Assembly: GCA_030685235.1 (NCBI GenBank) | Contig: MU839142.1 | Location: 200,626 to 264,625, forward strand | From: Copromyces sp. CBS 386.78 | Taxonomy: Eukaryota; Ascomycota; Sordariomycetes; Sordariales; Sordariaceae | Length of the DNA: 64,000 nt | Direction of reading: 5' to 3' | Shown here: positions 1-12,238 of the stretch, piece by piece | How positions within the stretch are numbered: the stretch's first letter is position 1 | Layout of the letters: the number at the start of each line of letters is the position of its first letter | Made by a program: the position numbers and the translations under genes | Notes under the pieces: generated by a model | Databases searched by the model: none | What the model saw: the letters and a program-made list of their open reading frames with translations, nothing else | Told to the model about the DNA's origin: nothing

Positions 1-52
1 TTTATTGTGCTGTCTGGAAACCTAACCTCTCCAGGTTGACATATCTTTGTAG

Positions 53-262
53 TAATGTGAGCTTTAACCTACGCGATCTTGAAGAAACGAGGTGCGTGCA
101 TAAGGTAAGCGATTGATTGTCAAAGACGGGGTGAGCAGGTAGTTCCCCCAGATTCCAGCGAGAATGGATGTGACCTTGTCTTGTCGGTCTAGAGATCCGT
201 GTAATGCGAGCTTCAACTTGCGCGATCTGAAACAGATGAGATGAGGAGTTATGCATAAAGCG
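53..262. repeat. Diverged direct duplication, about 60 bp, period about 148
   Basis: Positions about 53-110 and 201-262 share a core that begins with TAATG(T/C)GAGCTT(T/C)AAC and continues through CGCGATCT to a conserved GCATAA. Several differences between the copies are C/T transitions, as repeat-induced point mutation would give, though the sample is too small to prove it. Confidence 0.55.
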
Positions 263-490
263 ACGGAAGTGAGGATGGTGTCGTAGTGTATATACGATCA
301 ACGGCATCTTGCTCCGGAAGGGACTCAAATCGTGATGATTCGTGCGCTTTCGCGAAAGATCAGCGGTTTACCAGATTGGCGAGGTTTCCAGACTGCCACT
401 CGGCGAAACTCACGGGCCGGGCAATATACCCTTAGACTGGAAGACTAGGTACCTATGGCGATGGGGTGGCACGACCTAACCAAACCGACC

Positions 491-910
491 TCCATGCTCA
501 AGATGCGCGGGCATCATATCAACCCCATGAAGAATCGTGATTCGTGGCTTCACAGTTCACACTATGGCCGGAACTCAACGGCACATCGCATGGTACCTTA
601 CTCTTTGAAGCACGCGGACCGCGCTCTCCCCGTTCAGCAATTGTAGCATCATCCACTCGGAACCCAGTATCCCACTTGGAATAGTCGCAAACTTGACCGA
701 TGTCTCTCATGTTCAAAACATGCGCACATCGTGTCAACCTCTCATCAAGATCGTGGCTTCACACATTGACCATAGAGGTAACGACGATAAGTCGCACGCT
801 CTTCGAGGTTGGGCAAACCGCGCTCTTCACGTTCAACACCTTGATCATCACCCACTCAGAATGGAACCCAGTATTCCACTGGGAATCAACCGGAATAATC
901 GCAGACCGTC
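491..910. repeat. Diverged tandem duplication, about 210 bp per copy
   Basis: Copy 1 (about 491-702) and copy 2 (about 708-910) align along their length. Shared blocks include CGTGGCTTCACA, CCGCGCTCT(C/T)C followed by CGTTCA, and GAACCCAGTAT(C/T)CCACT followed by GGAAT. The spacing is conserved with small indels. No open frame is conserved between the copies, so this is a non-coding duplication or a decayed repeat. Confidence 0.65.
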
Positions 911-2528
911 CTGCTTTGCGATCGCACCTCCAACCAAGCTGTCAATGTCAGTGGCAAGATATACGAAGACCTCACTCACCACCTCTCGTGTTATGCCATG
1001 CCGTGCTATACATGCATGTTGTTATCGCGCCCATTGCTTTTTCTGCCCATATGTTCCCTCTGCACTTGGCAGCACCGATAGTAGATGAACCGCCTCTCAG
1101 GTTCTCAGCTCGCCATGTACCGAGAGGGAAAACCCCAAGCCCACGGAGACGGGATGTCTTTTGTGATGTGTGGTCAAGCCTCCTCAAGGTGTTATCGTCC
1201 AGCCGGAGCATATGGAATGACTTCGCTCCATATCACTATCCCGAGCGCCGGCACCTGTTGGTTGAGCCACAGGTTTTGCCACGATTGCCACGATTGCCAC
1301 CTGCCACAATTTTGTCAAAGACAAGTCTGGCGTGGATGTCCAAAGTCTGAGAAGATGTGAGAGGGCTGTGGCTTCAATGGCTTGTCCATCCAGCGCTGAC
1401 AGACAAGCAGACAAGCTGTCGGGACGGATCGTGCTAGTGTAGAGGCTGAACCGCTGAAGAAGGCCATCCATCATTCAGATGTCCGATTGGTCGAGCTCGC
1501 CTACAGCACGCGACAGGCTGGTGTTGCTCCCGACTCCGTATCCTGCTTCCGAAGATAACTTGCTTTTTCCAAGTTCTTTATTTGCGGTTGCGGAGATTTT
1601 TGCCAGCGGGAAGATCGCACACTTGAAGACGATCTACTCAACTGAACCCACAGAATTGGCTCAGTCATGGGTTGCGATCGAGACCGCACTGCTGGGGTAG
1701 ATGGGGGAAACTCATGTGAACAATGATTGCCAGTCAGTGATCACCCAGTTTTGCTGCATCCGTCCGCCATTAGCTCATGCGGATACCCGTGTTTCCCCAG
1801 TCCCCAGGCCAAGGGTCCTCAGATGAATGTCGAGGCTAGCTCCCTGGTAACGCAAAGCAATCGGAGTATGCATGCTGGTACTGCACGATTGCACACCAAT
1901 TCTGCGTATCCCGATGGGAAAATACGGGCCTCCCCTTGGTCCCAGCCGCGGGTACTCGCAGCTGAAATCACTCCGGGTCACTTCCGGCTCCACACACATC
2001 TTTCTCTTGGTGAAATACCCAATGGCGTCAATACATGGCCGCCGCCAACTGTCCAGCCTTCCAACCCTTCGGGTTGTCTCTTTTCTACCATCTTGCCATG
2101 GTACTGCGATCATGAATCTTGGGACGGGAGTTCCACGACGGGCGTTGAGCAAAGTGTCGATGCATGTCTTGCTCCCTCGTTTCCACCGCACCGTGGGCCA
2201 CAAGCCATGAGCGCTTGCATTGGATTGAAGGTGGTGTGGCGGAGCGGAAACGCAAACGGGAAGCAGCGCCTTGATTTCATACACATGGCCGCCAGTTGCG
2301 GCTAAGGACTTGTTGAGTTTTAGGGGGGCTCGTCCGATGTGTGGGGGTTGTATTGTATGGTGTCGAGGCTCGAGGATCGAAATCTGGGACGACAAAGATC
2401 ATAAAGCCCCTTCATCGTCCTCAGTCCATATCGCCTCGCGGTCCCGTCGTCTCCTGAAGGCGTATACCAGTGTCAGTATGACCCCCAGAAGTTGACCTTA
2501 CCCATTGACACATATCCACACAACATCA

Positions 2529-3849
2529 ATGCCACCCGTACTACACTCGCTATTTCCCCGCCAAGCAGAGAGGCCATCGTTCAGTCCTGATACACTGGCC
2601 GGTTATGACCTCAGCGACAAGTCGACGCAAAAGCCGACGATACGGCAGGTCAACCTCGTGCTGATTGTCCTTGTGGGAGTCGTTGTCTCTCTCCGCATCG
2701 TCTGCCGGGGTTACATCACCCGCCGACTGTTCGTCGATGACTACCTCATCATACTAGCCGGTCTGTTCACGCTGGTGTCTGCGTCCATGGCCCTCGCGGC
2801 TACGAGGTACGGGCTGGGTGAACATATCTGGAACTTGCCATTGCCGGTGGATAACATGTTGGAGATGTTGACGCGGTGTGTAAAGGTGAGTTGTTCTGCC
2901 CGGGCTTAAACAGGCGAGAGTGCAAGGCTGACGATGGGCGTGGGAGACAGCACATGTACGTCGCCCACGTGTTCTACTCGGCGGCCGGGGCTTTCACCAA
3001 GCTATCCATCTTGACGTCGTACTTGAGGATCTTTTCTGGCAAGGTGCTAAGATGGATTCTTTGCGGCACGGCTGCGGTGGTGTCTACCATGGGTGTCTGT
3101 GCCGTGTTTGCAACCATCTTCCAATGTACGCCGGTGAAGGCCGCTTGGGATTACACAATTGCCGACAGCAAGTGTTTCTCGTTTGTGGACTTTTTGTATG
3201 CGAACGCGGGGATCAACATGGCCATTGATTTTGTGCTGGTGGCAGCGCCTTTGCCGTATTTTTGGAGTCTGAGTATCCCGTTGAGGCAGAGGTTGATGAT
3301 TTGCGTGTTGTTTGGGGTTGGCTTTATGTGAGTGTCCAACGCCTCGATGGTTTATGAGTCTTTGAAAGACATGTTATCTTGCTGACTGTCCAGTGGCTTT
3401 GCCGCCAGCATCGTCCGCATCGTCTCGCTGAGTGATGTCAAGGGTATTGACGTGACTTGTGAGTTGACCAATTCACCCTTGCGCAGAATTGAATCCATAA
3501 GGTACTGACAATGATAGACTACCTCGTGTCTCCCCTCAACTGGACCATCATTGAGTGCTCACTTGGCATCATCTGTGTGTCCGTTCCACCGATGCGTCCT
3601 CTCCTGGCTAAACTTGCACCGCCGTGTTTTAGCAGTTATCTCTCCGAAGGGGATGAGGCTTCGAAGGTGTATCCGGGATCGCAGCAGCGGACCCAGCATG
3701 GTGAAGACCATAGAGTGATGGGAATGCAGTTGGACGAGATTGACATGGCGGCAAGGAGAGAAAGGGAAATGCAGAGTTCGACGGGGGAGTTGTTGGCGTC
3801 GGTCGATGGGCCTGGTACGCCCAAGTCTGCGCAAAGGTGTTCTGTATAG
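2529..3849 (+). CDS. Rhodopsin-domain (PTH11/SAT4-like) integral membrane protein
   Basis: Four exons are read as 2529-2885, 2951-3327, 3394-3458 and 3518-3849, giving 376 aa. The three introns are 59-66 nt with GTGAGT donors and CTGAC-type branch sites. Seven hydrophobic segments are plausible. Family hallmarks are visible: LRIVCRGYITRR then DDYLI after the first helix, a YVAHVFYSAAGAFTKLSIL helix, a CTPVKAAWD loop and a late NWTIIE...CVSVPPMRPLL segment. These match the fungal rhodopsin/PTH11-like family (Pfam Rhodopsin, formerly SAT4), whose members are putative seven-helix surface proteins; ligand and partners are unknown. The C-terminal tail of about 75 residues is hydrophilic. The first ATG after the upstream TTG is at 2529 and is preferred as the start. 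Confidence 0.85.
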
Positions 3850-4826
3850 TGCTTGTTCTGTGGTGGAATGATATCATGAAGTTGAACCGATCCTGTCGCA
3901 TGGTGTTGAGTGTCTCGATCAAACTCCCAAGGCATCTTCTCATCCCGGACTGTGGGGTTCTTCAGTGGATGTTCAGTGGATGTTCAGTGGATGAAACCCC
4001 TGAACGAGAACGTGATAGCGGCCGGGGTCTGGATGAACAATACGCCCGCAAGAATGAAGCTGGGAAGCTGGTCAATGTCAAAGAAGAGATGATTGAAAGT
4101 CCAATTGAGAACGTTTTGATTGCTGTATTCATCGTGGAAGTTCCTGAGAGAGAGTAACATATTGTTGTGATGTGTTGTTTGAAAATCGTCAGCATTGGAA
4201 AAGCCGTTTGAAATCCGAATGGGATTCGAGACAGACGCACAGACCACCCCCCTCTGGCAACACTCCGATCTGTCTCCGGCAGGGCAGGCCCCTTCCTGTG
4301 TTGCCGGAAAAGGTGCCGTGGCAGGCATGGGGTCTCAGTCTGAGTCGATGGCGCAAAGGGACCGCCGAGGTCGACCCCGCAAAACGCGGCCAATTGTCTG
4401 GCGCCGACCAGAGACCTTTCTCCATTTTGGGGACGGAAACGGGAGAAGGTCAGCGAGTGTCAGCGAAGAATCCCCGCAGTCGGGCCCATGACTAATGATT
4501 CCCCAATTGTGCTACACTGCTACCTGTAACAAATTAATTCGCCCTCCCTTGTGTTATAGAGCGCGATGCAAGGTCTATGTACTGCGTAGTAATCCGTAAC
4601 CAATCTGACCCAGCGCATCCGAACTTTATTCCCAGGTCTCTCCCACTTTCCAGTTTGCGAACTGCTTCTCGTCTGCTTGCGACGGCGTTCCTTCTGTTCT
4701 TTAGAGTTGCATTGATATTCCAATCCTAAACACGACCAAGCGACTTCATCCCAAAGCCGAACCCCTCTGCGCGCGCCCATTCGCCTCTCTTCGCCGGCTA
4801 AATATTCCCACTTTCAGACCACAAAC
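3850..4826. other. Intergenic; promoter side of the riboflavin gene
   Basis: No coding potential that I can support. A direct repeat of the 9-mer GTGGATGTTCA-like unit occurs three times around 3963-3992. The right part is C/T-rich towards the start of the next gene, as is common in front of fungal genes. Confidence 0.5.
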
Positions 4827-6161
4827 ATGTGCCCGGCACCAACATCAGATGCGCATTCGCATGTCGATAATGCTGCGACGACAAGCCAATTACCCTCCTT
4901 CTACTCTCCCAAGAGAAAGAGCCAACAAGACCACACGTCTCGAGACAATGGCGACGTCGAATCCGTAGTAGACCTCTCCTCCGCCTCTCTCTCTTCTTCC
5001 ACTACCTCGGCACAACAACCGACCACAACCCCCGCCGTCACTCTCGACACCAGCGACAACCTCTCAACAAACTCGTCAGTGCCCTCGACCCCCTTATCCC
5101 AACCACCACCGCCCTCCCTCCTCTCGCCCTCCTTCACGCCTCCCCAGACCCCCGGCACAGCAACCCCGTCCACCTCGATAACCTCCCTCTCGCTCTCGCT
5201 CTCGGAGCCGCGCGGCATCCCCGTCGACAGCTCCATTCCCACAGGAGGATGCGGCAGCAAGAAGCCCAAGCTCCTCGACTCGCTGCCGCACGTGGAGTGC
5301 ATAGTGCGGGCGCGCATCCCGACCACCAACGGCGCCGAGATGTTCCTGCACCTGTACACCAACGACGTGGACAACAAGGAGCACCTGGCCATTGTGTTTG
5401 GGAACAACATCCGGAGCCAAAGTCTGGACAGAGTGCGGGAGGGCGAGACGGAGATGGACAGGTTGGTCCGAGGGGCGTATACAGGGCGGCTGTACCCCGG
5501 TAGGACGACGAGTCGGGAGCCTGGTTCTGTACAAACCACAGCAGAGGCAGAGGAAGAAGAGAAGAAGAAACAACAGACGCCGTTGGTCAGGATACACTCC
5601 GAGTGCTACACGGGCGAAACCGTCTGGTCTGCGCGCTGCGACTGCGGCGAACAGCTCGACGAGGCGGCGCGCCTGATGTCGCTGCCTTCCAACACGGCTG
5701 GCGGGATCATCATCTACCTGCGCCAAGAAGGCCGAGGTATCGGGTTGGGCGAGAAGTTGAAGGCCTACAACTTGCAAGATCTGGGGTCGGATACGGTCGA
5801 AGCCAATCTGCTGTTGCGCCACCCCGCCGATGCGCGGAGCTACGGTCTGGCGACGGCCATGTTGAGGGACCTCGGACAGAAGGAGATCAGGCTGTTGACG
5901 AATAACCCCGATAAGATCAGGGCGGTGGAGGGCCCTAACCGGGAAATTGTGGTGACGGAACGGGTGGCCATGGTGCCGTTGAGCTGGAAGGGCAAGGGAG
6001 GGTTTAGGGCGCCCGAGGTGGAGGGGTATTTGAAGACCAAGGTACGTTTGTGGTTGTGTGACTACTGCTACAGGTGACCATGTGCTAACGAGGGTTTTGC
6101 TTGGACGATACAGATTGAAAAGATGGGGCACATGTTGGATATGGGAGCGCTCCCTCAGTGA
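4827..6161 (+). CDS. RIB1: GTP cyclohydrolase II (riboflavin biosynthesis, first step)
   Basis: Exons 4827-6041 and 6114-6161 give 420 aa. The 72-nt intron has GTACGT, a GCTAAC branch and ACAG; the second exon supplies only the last 15 residues. The enzyme opens GTP to 2,5-diamino-6-ribosylamino-pyrimidinone phosphate with release of formate and pyrophosphate. The catalytic core is textbook: HSECYTGE, zinc ligands C260, C271 and C273 (C-x10-C-x-C), then [18 protein letters not shown] and LLTNNPDKI. The first 150 residues are Ser/Thr/Pro-rich and unlike bacterial enzymes; fungal RIB1 proteins commonly have such an extension. An insert of Glu/Lys-rich residues lies just before the zinc site (about 5540-5580). 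It is a housekeeping enzyme, presumably cytosolic. Confidence 0.97.
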
Positions 6162-7125
6162 GTGATGATTGTACACAACAGTCGACGATTTCGCGACAGA
6201 TCATGTATGCATATAGAAAGTGTATACCCATACCACACCATATTCTCTGGCGGCACAAAATTTGAAGGCGTTCTGGCGGGGTCTTACTTTGTTCGTTTTT
6301 ACAACAATTAGAAGGCTGGCTTCAGATAAATCATGACGTTTTTGGATATCCCAACTACCGTGGAGGATTACTGTAGCATTATAGATCTCTACCAACCTTT
6401 TATTTCTCCAACCACAAGCAACTACCCAGGTGCCTTGCTTCCCCTTACGCCAAAGCTATTGTAGCTCAACACTTTAGGTTGTTGACTCTTCCTTTGGAAT
6501 CACCGTGGGAGACACTCGTAGGAAAATTCTCCTCATCGGACCGACCAAGTCTAGACCTTCAGGGAATTGTATCCCTTGGTAAAATAACCTCCAAGATCCC
6601 CGTTGAATTACCTACCTACATAGGCAGTTCCTACCCTCTGATGTTGGCCCAAGTGTTGGAAGTTGCGAGACGCGATGTCAAGTGTTGGCCCCACCAACTG
6701 CACGCCCCCGCACTGTTTCATCCAACAGGAAGCGACCAAGTCTTGGCATCAACGCTGGGGCCCCGGTACGGTGCTCCTGACGACTGAATGTTTGTTCTCC
6801 AGCGGGATCGAAGCTTCAGAACGTCGCGACTGCCACCACAAAATGCCCTGAAGAATCGAGAGAGAGCGAAAAGCAAAGCGGGATTTTACGAGACTGGACT
6901 GAACACGGACTTAATGCTCGATCCCACAACCAACCAAACATCCGACTCTACGCCTTCTTTTCGTCATCCAGTCGACTCGGACATCCACCACCACCAGGAC
7001 ACACATTTCCCACAACCACTTTATCCACTCGAACGGAATTCATCATAGCCAACCCATCTTGATTTCTTCGATATCATAGCATTCAATCACACATAATCCA
7101 CACACAAGCACACATCGACGACAAC
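6162..7125. other. Intergenic
   Basis: No gene seen. The last 200 bases before 7126 are rich in CCA/ACA and C, as expected for a 5' leader. Confidence 0.5.
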
Positions 7126-10100
7126 ATGAAGGACAACAGCCTTCGTCTGCGTCTCGTCGTTCGACGTCACTCCCTCCCCGAGGTCAGAATCATTCACAAC
7201 GTCCCTCTGGAAAACGATCCAACCATTGCCGACCTCGTCGACCAAATCAACGACATCATTCCCCTCGAGAGCCCGGAATGGGGCCTTGAAGACTACGTAG
7301 TCGAGCTCCGCAACAAGGAGGGCTACGCCTTCGAATGCCTGCACTTCCAGCAGGTTGCCAATGTCCTCAAGGACGAGGAGGAAGTATTGTGAGTTACATC
7401 ATCTCAGCCTACTCTCACCTGTCCGACCACTCAACCCCTCCCTCTCTGCAGCTGCTGACTTCCAACCCCGCAGTGTCCGACCCCTCGTCACCGGTGACCG
7501 AAAGCGCCGTCTGCTGTCCGGCCGTGAGCAAATCTCCAACGATGGCAGACACCTGATTGACGGCGTTCCCTTTGGCCGTCCTCGACTCAGGTCTCCCAGA
7601 GACAGACCCCCGGTTGACATCCCCCCTCTCAAGCGGAGAAGAATCGAGTACGATACCATCGAGCATGATGACGAACAAGCCGAACCCCTCTTCCTTACCC
7701 GCAATGGCCAAGGTTCCGAGGACCGTGAGAGCACTCGACAAGTCCGCTTCAACAACGCCGGCTTTGATGCCAATGAGGACGAGGAAGAAGACGATGACTT
7801 TGTCGACCAGGAGCAATATGGTGACGATGAGGAAGAAGAGGAGGGCCAAGATGAAGACGACGACTACGAGATCAACCCAGACGAACTTGCGGATGAACTC
7901 GAGGGCCTTCAGGAGGCCGAGTCAAGAGAAGAGACCCCAACCGACGAGGGCAATATTGAGCAGCCCGCCGACATCAGCCCCACCAAGTCCCAAAAGTCTA
8001 TTGACCTCTCAGACATTGATAGAATCGCTGCTCTCCGCGCCGCTTTCCCCAGGGTCTCGGTCGACGTTTGCGAGAAGCTCCTCCTTCAGCACGCTAGCGA
8101 CGAGAAGAAGGTCTACTGGAAGCTCCGACACAGGAACCGTCCCCACATGACCCTGCAACAGATGCTAGCCTACAGGAGACGTCTCCAAGTTCGTGGACCT
8201 GAAACTGCCATGGAGGACGAACTTGAGGCGGAAGCCTCTGAAAAGAGCGATGCCGAATCTGTTGCTTCTTTGGTTAAGCATTACGATGAGCACGGCTTCC
8301 CTGCTGGCTCCATCCTCGATGGTTCAGCTTCCCGTCACATGGTCGAAGCCCTTCGTATGTCGGGTCAGGATGTGAAGCTTCCTGTCCACAAGAAGTTTGG
8401 TGACGATGAGAACGATGAGGGCACCGTCCAGCCCACCAAGGTCGCTGCTCCGACTGACGAGAACGAGATTCCTCTTAACTCAGAAGAGGATGATTCGGAG
8501 GCGGACCTTGATTTCGATGAGGACGAAGAGGACTTGGCTGACAAGGACTCTGACGCCTCCGACGACTCGGATGCTGTTTCCCTCTCTGATGAAGCGGAAG
8601 AGGTCTTGGACGAGGATGATCTGAACGAACCCTCTGACGAAGGATCTGCTGCGAGTGACAGCGAAAGTGGCCCCGAGGTCTATACCACGAAAGTAAAGCC
8701 CCCCGCGGAGATGGTCGCCCCCATGAGCCCCCAGCCCAATGACGAATCCTCAAGTTCTGACGAGAGCGACAGCGACAGTAATAGCGACGACGACAGCAGC
8801 CCAGAGGAGGACGCATCCAGCAACGATAGCGACTCCGAGGATGAGGAGAACGATTCCAGCAGTGACGATAGCAACAGCAGTGATTCCGGTAGCTCTTCTG
8901 GCGATTCTTCCGGCGACAATGCCAACGCAAATTCCGATTATGATATTAGCAGCGACTCGGAGTCCCATTCTAGTGACAGCAGTGATGACGACTCGGATGA
9001 CGAGCCAGTAACTTCAAGTTCCAAACATGCCAACATTACCAAAGCTGTATTTCAGCCCATCAGCGAACAGTCAGCCACCCTTGATACGGCCACCCTTGAT
9101 GCTTCCAGTGCACCCAACGACCAACCGGCCCAAAGCCCGGTTCCTCCAGGCCAAGGCAAGAACAAAACGAGGATGAGGAACAAGCGACGGAGGCTTTCTG
9201 CCAAGATAAGAAAGACCGCGTCTAGAGACACTTCTATCATTGGTTCTACGTCCGGTCAAGATGCGGAGACCTCGACACCGGCTGACCTAGAGGCCAAGAG
9301 GATGGCCTTGCTCCAGTCACTTGGTCATCTTGAGTATCTCGGCAAACGAGCTGTAGTAGAAAAGCCTGCTGATCCCGTTACCGAGACTGAAAAGCCTGAG
9401 CCTTCTGCGGACGCCACAGCCTTTGCCCCGGCTAAGCGCAAGACGAAGCTCGACGTGGACGCTGGCCGTCGTATGCTGTTCGGATCTCTTGGTCTCAAGA
9501 ACCCCAAGTCTCAGGAGGATGAGGAAAATATTCGTGCTAGCTTGATGGAGGGTGTTAAGCCTCTGGTCAACCACCGTGTAGAGGCCGAAGTTACTGTAAC
9601 CGAAGTCGATCCTAATGCTTGGCGCCAAAAGATCAACTATACTGCCGTCGAGTGCACCGAGGAGGGCATAGAGCTCAGCGAACCTCCCTTTCCATTCTAT
9701 CAACGCTGGGATCCTCAGCAGCAGAACTACTGGGGCAGTGGTCGTGGAGGACCCTCGAAGCGGAAGCAGCAGAACCAGGAGGAATACGAAGAGGAGGAGC
9801 CGGGTACCAAGAAGAGAAAGGTGGCGGATGAAGAGGAGAATGTTGTTTTGAACTACGATGACGAGGACCCCGATGCTTATGCGGCTCAGGGCCACGACGA
9901 GGAGGGACAAGATGAAGAAGAGTACGATGAGGAGGAACACGAAGACGAAGAGGAAGACTTGCCTCCTCTTCCCAGCGATTTGACCACCCTGCCTCAGCTC
10001 CAACCGGGACAAGCCAAGGCTGGCATGGTGATCACCTGGAAGCAGTTCCTGCTTTCCAAGGCTACCAACTGGCAACCTCAGGTCATGAACATGACGGGAA

Positions 10101-12007
10101 CCGTTGTTGAGGTCTGGGATCAGAATGATCTACGTATTCTCCTTGCCAAGCGGGATCGCAACCTGGATGTCAACGAGAAGGTCTATGATGATGAGGGCAA
10201 CCGAGTCTACGACAAGTTTGAGGTTCCGGAGGATGAGGATGACGCCGATGATGATGCCGAAAAGGGTTACCGGACAATCAACTTTGCAGACATGATGGAG
10301 CCACGAGTGCTGCGTCAGTCGGAGGATGAGGTGCTGGTTCCCGGAACCCAACACAAAGGCAACATTACACCGGCGAATGAAGACGTGGATAGTAAGGCAA
10401 GCTCCCGTACTCTCGATTATAAGGCGCCTTCGGAGCCCGAGTCGCAACCCGTTCAGGAAAGCTTCATCCCTGATACGTATCATGGAAACTCTTACGAACC
10501 TCAAGCTGCGCAAGTGACTTCCACTGGCAATGTCTCCATTATCGATGATCTCCGCCCGGAAACCAGCCTCATCGGTACCGACTCACGCCCGGAGGCATCC
10601 GCCTCCGTGTCTCACGACGAACATCTAAACGTAAGCAACCCCTCGCCACAACCTGAAACAGCACCCGAACCGCCGTCATCTCCCCAACATGGTCCCAGCG
10701 CACCCCCGTCCGAAGGCCACAACACCCCTTCGCGCAGCTCCGTTCTCGGTGGCGAGCTGCCGGACGTTACGGATCTCCCTTCCCAGGAGCCTGAATCCCA
10801 GGATCACAGACCTCCCTCCCGTTCCTCCGCCTACCTCGAATCCCAGCGCATTACCCTTGAGCCGTTCAACGGATTCTCTGATGGACTGGAACAGGCAGCT
10901 GACAATCGGGGTAGCTATGTTAGCTATGCTAGATTTGATGTCATCCCTTCCGATACGGGTAGCGTTCGTAGCGGAAGGCAGCCGGACCCGGATTTTAGCA
11001 TCGATTTGGGAAACAACGAGATTCTCGACCGGTTTGAGCCTGTCGAGGGGGAGGAGGGTCCTCTGCCGGGCCCTGATTACGAGGATGACGTACCAATGGC
11101 AGGTTCCGATCATGAGGGTGATAACCAGGAGGATCATCCAGACAACGATGAGGAGGGGCAGGAGGATATTGAAGAAAACAGACAAGAAGATAATGATGAA
11201 GAGGAACCACAACAGACCACACCTAGACCCCAGAAGCGAGCATCACTATCCGAGGGGCCTGCTAGTCCCGCACTCTCCGACATGTCAGCTTCTACCGACG
11301 ATTCCTTCCCCTCTCTGAGCCAAACCACGACAAAATCCAGTCAACGCAGAGCCAGTCAACCGCCCAAGTCGACGCCTAGAGATCCCATCCCTTCGACCAG
11401 CCAGACTCGCAAATCCTTGGATGCTGCAAATGTGGAGTACGAGCAGACCATGAAGCGATTGGACGAGGAAGAGTCCTCTCAAGAGTCCACCACGATTGAC
11501 GACACGCAGATTAAACTAGAGAAGCATCGCCAGTTATCCGAGCTCGCCCACAAACTAGCCAAGACGCCCATCGAGCGTCCAGCTCGGAAGTTACCCTTTC
11601 GCCGAACTTCCACCCCTTCCAAGCTGAAGCAAACCACCACTGCCACGACGAAGTCAACCAGGGCTACTCGCTTCGGCGGTCCCTTTGTCATCCCCGAGGG
11701 CTCACAGGTGGTCGATCTCCTGGCTAGCAGCCCCGAGCCTGAGCCGAATGAAGATTATGCGGATGATGATGTGGACGAGACTTATCATGAAAGTAGCCCG
11801 GCCACTAGTCAGAGTCAGCATAGGATGCCGCCGTCGACTGCCTCTGGCGCGTCGGCATCGTTTGCGACACCGAGAAGGAGATTGTTTAGTAGCACCAGGT
11901 TGAGTTCTACACAGGTAGCGGCTAGTCCGAGGAGGAGTCAGCCGAGTATTATTACGGGGTCGTTGAGGAAGAATAGGGATAGGGGTTCGGCTTCCTCTTC
12001 CAAGTAG
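7126..12007 (+). CDS. Large acidic nuclear-type protein with ubiquitin-like N-terminus and Tudor-like segment (coilin-like architecture)
   Basis: Exons 7126-7388 and 7474-12007 give 1598 aa. The 85-nt intron has GTGAGT, a GCTGACT branch and CCGCAG; joining restores LFVRPL across the border. Residues about 4-95 read as a ubiquitin-like beta-grasp (LRLRLVVRRHSLPEVRI ... VLFVRPL). Basic nuclear-localisation-type clusters follow (for example PPLKRRRIEYD). From about residue 400 to 600 the protein is almost only Asp, Glu and Ser. A further basic patch (RNKRRRLSAKIRK) and the segment GTKKRKV precede a conserved-looking stretch at about 930-1000 (MVITWKQFLLSKATNWQP then TGTVVEVWDQNDLRILLAKRD), which resembles the atypical Tudor domain of coilin. 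The Ser/Pro-rich tail looks disordered. I know the family only as uncharacterised in ascomycetes (a DUF7357-type N-terminus). The order UBL, basic/acidic linker, Tudor is that of coilin, the Cajal-body scaffold; orthology is inference. Confidence 0.85.
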
Positions 12008-12238
12008 AGTTTGGGAGTTGGAGGGTTGAAGGTACCGAGGGCGAGGAATGATGAGGCGCTGGGGGAGGTTTTTTTCAGTGGGAAGGAGAATCAGGAGAAA
12101 AGGGTCGGTGGAAAGGCAGGGGCAACCCCTGTTTCTGTCTTTCAGGTTTTGCGAGAGAAGCCGGTTTTGAAGAGTATTATGGAGGAATATGAGGGGAAAA
12201 AAGCGGCACAGTCGGCGTTGTCTAAGTCTCTGGCATGA
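12008..12238 (+). other. In-frame continuation of the preceding gene beyond a TAG stop
   Basis: After the TAG at 12005-12007 the same reading frame stays open for another 76 codons to a TGA at 12236-12238. The encoded stretch looks like real protein (GLKVPRARNDEALGEVFFSG ... VLREKPVLKSIMEEYEGKK). Two explanations fit. A 75-nt intron could run from 12004 (GTAGAG) to 12078 (TTTTTTTCAG); its length is a multiple of three, it would remove the stop and keep the frame, but no good branch site is visible. Alternatively the TAG is a recent nonsense change or sequencing error. Confidence 0.6.

Larger units (their letters stand above)
1..2528. other. Gene-free left edge
   Basis: I see no protein gene that I can defend here. 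Open frames up to about 200 codons occur on both strands over the same bases (for example around 1775-2395), but they overlap each other, lack recognisable motifs and have no splice partners. The stretch holds at least two diverged tandem duplications, annotated separately. The region probably serves partly as the promoter of the membrane protein that starts at 2529. Confidence 0.6.

Noticed and set aside
1775..2395. Open frame of 206 codons on the minus strand, overlapping a 112-codon plus frame
   Set aside because: Neither has motifs, introns or a convincing start; mutual overlap suggests chance openness in GC-balanced DNA.
5094..6176. 360-codon minus-strand frame opposite the GTP cyclohydrolase gene
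   Set aside because: It is the antisense shadow of a strongly conserved coding sequence.
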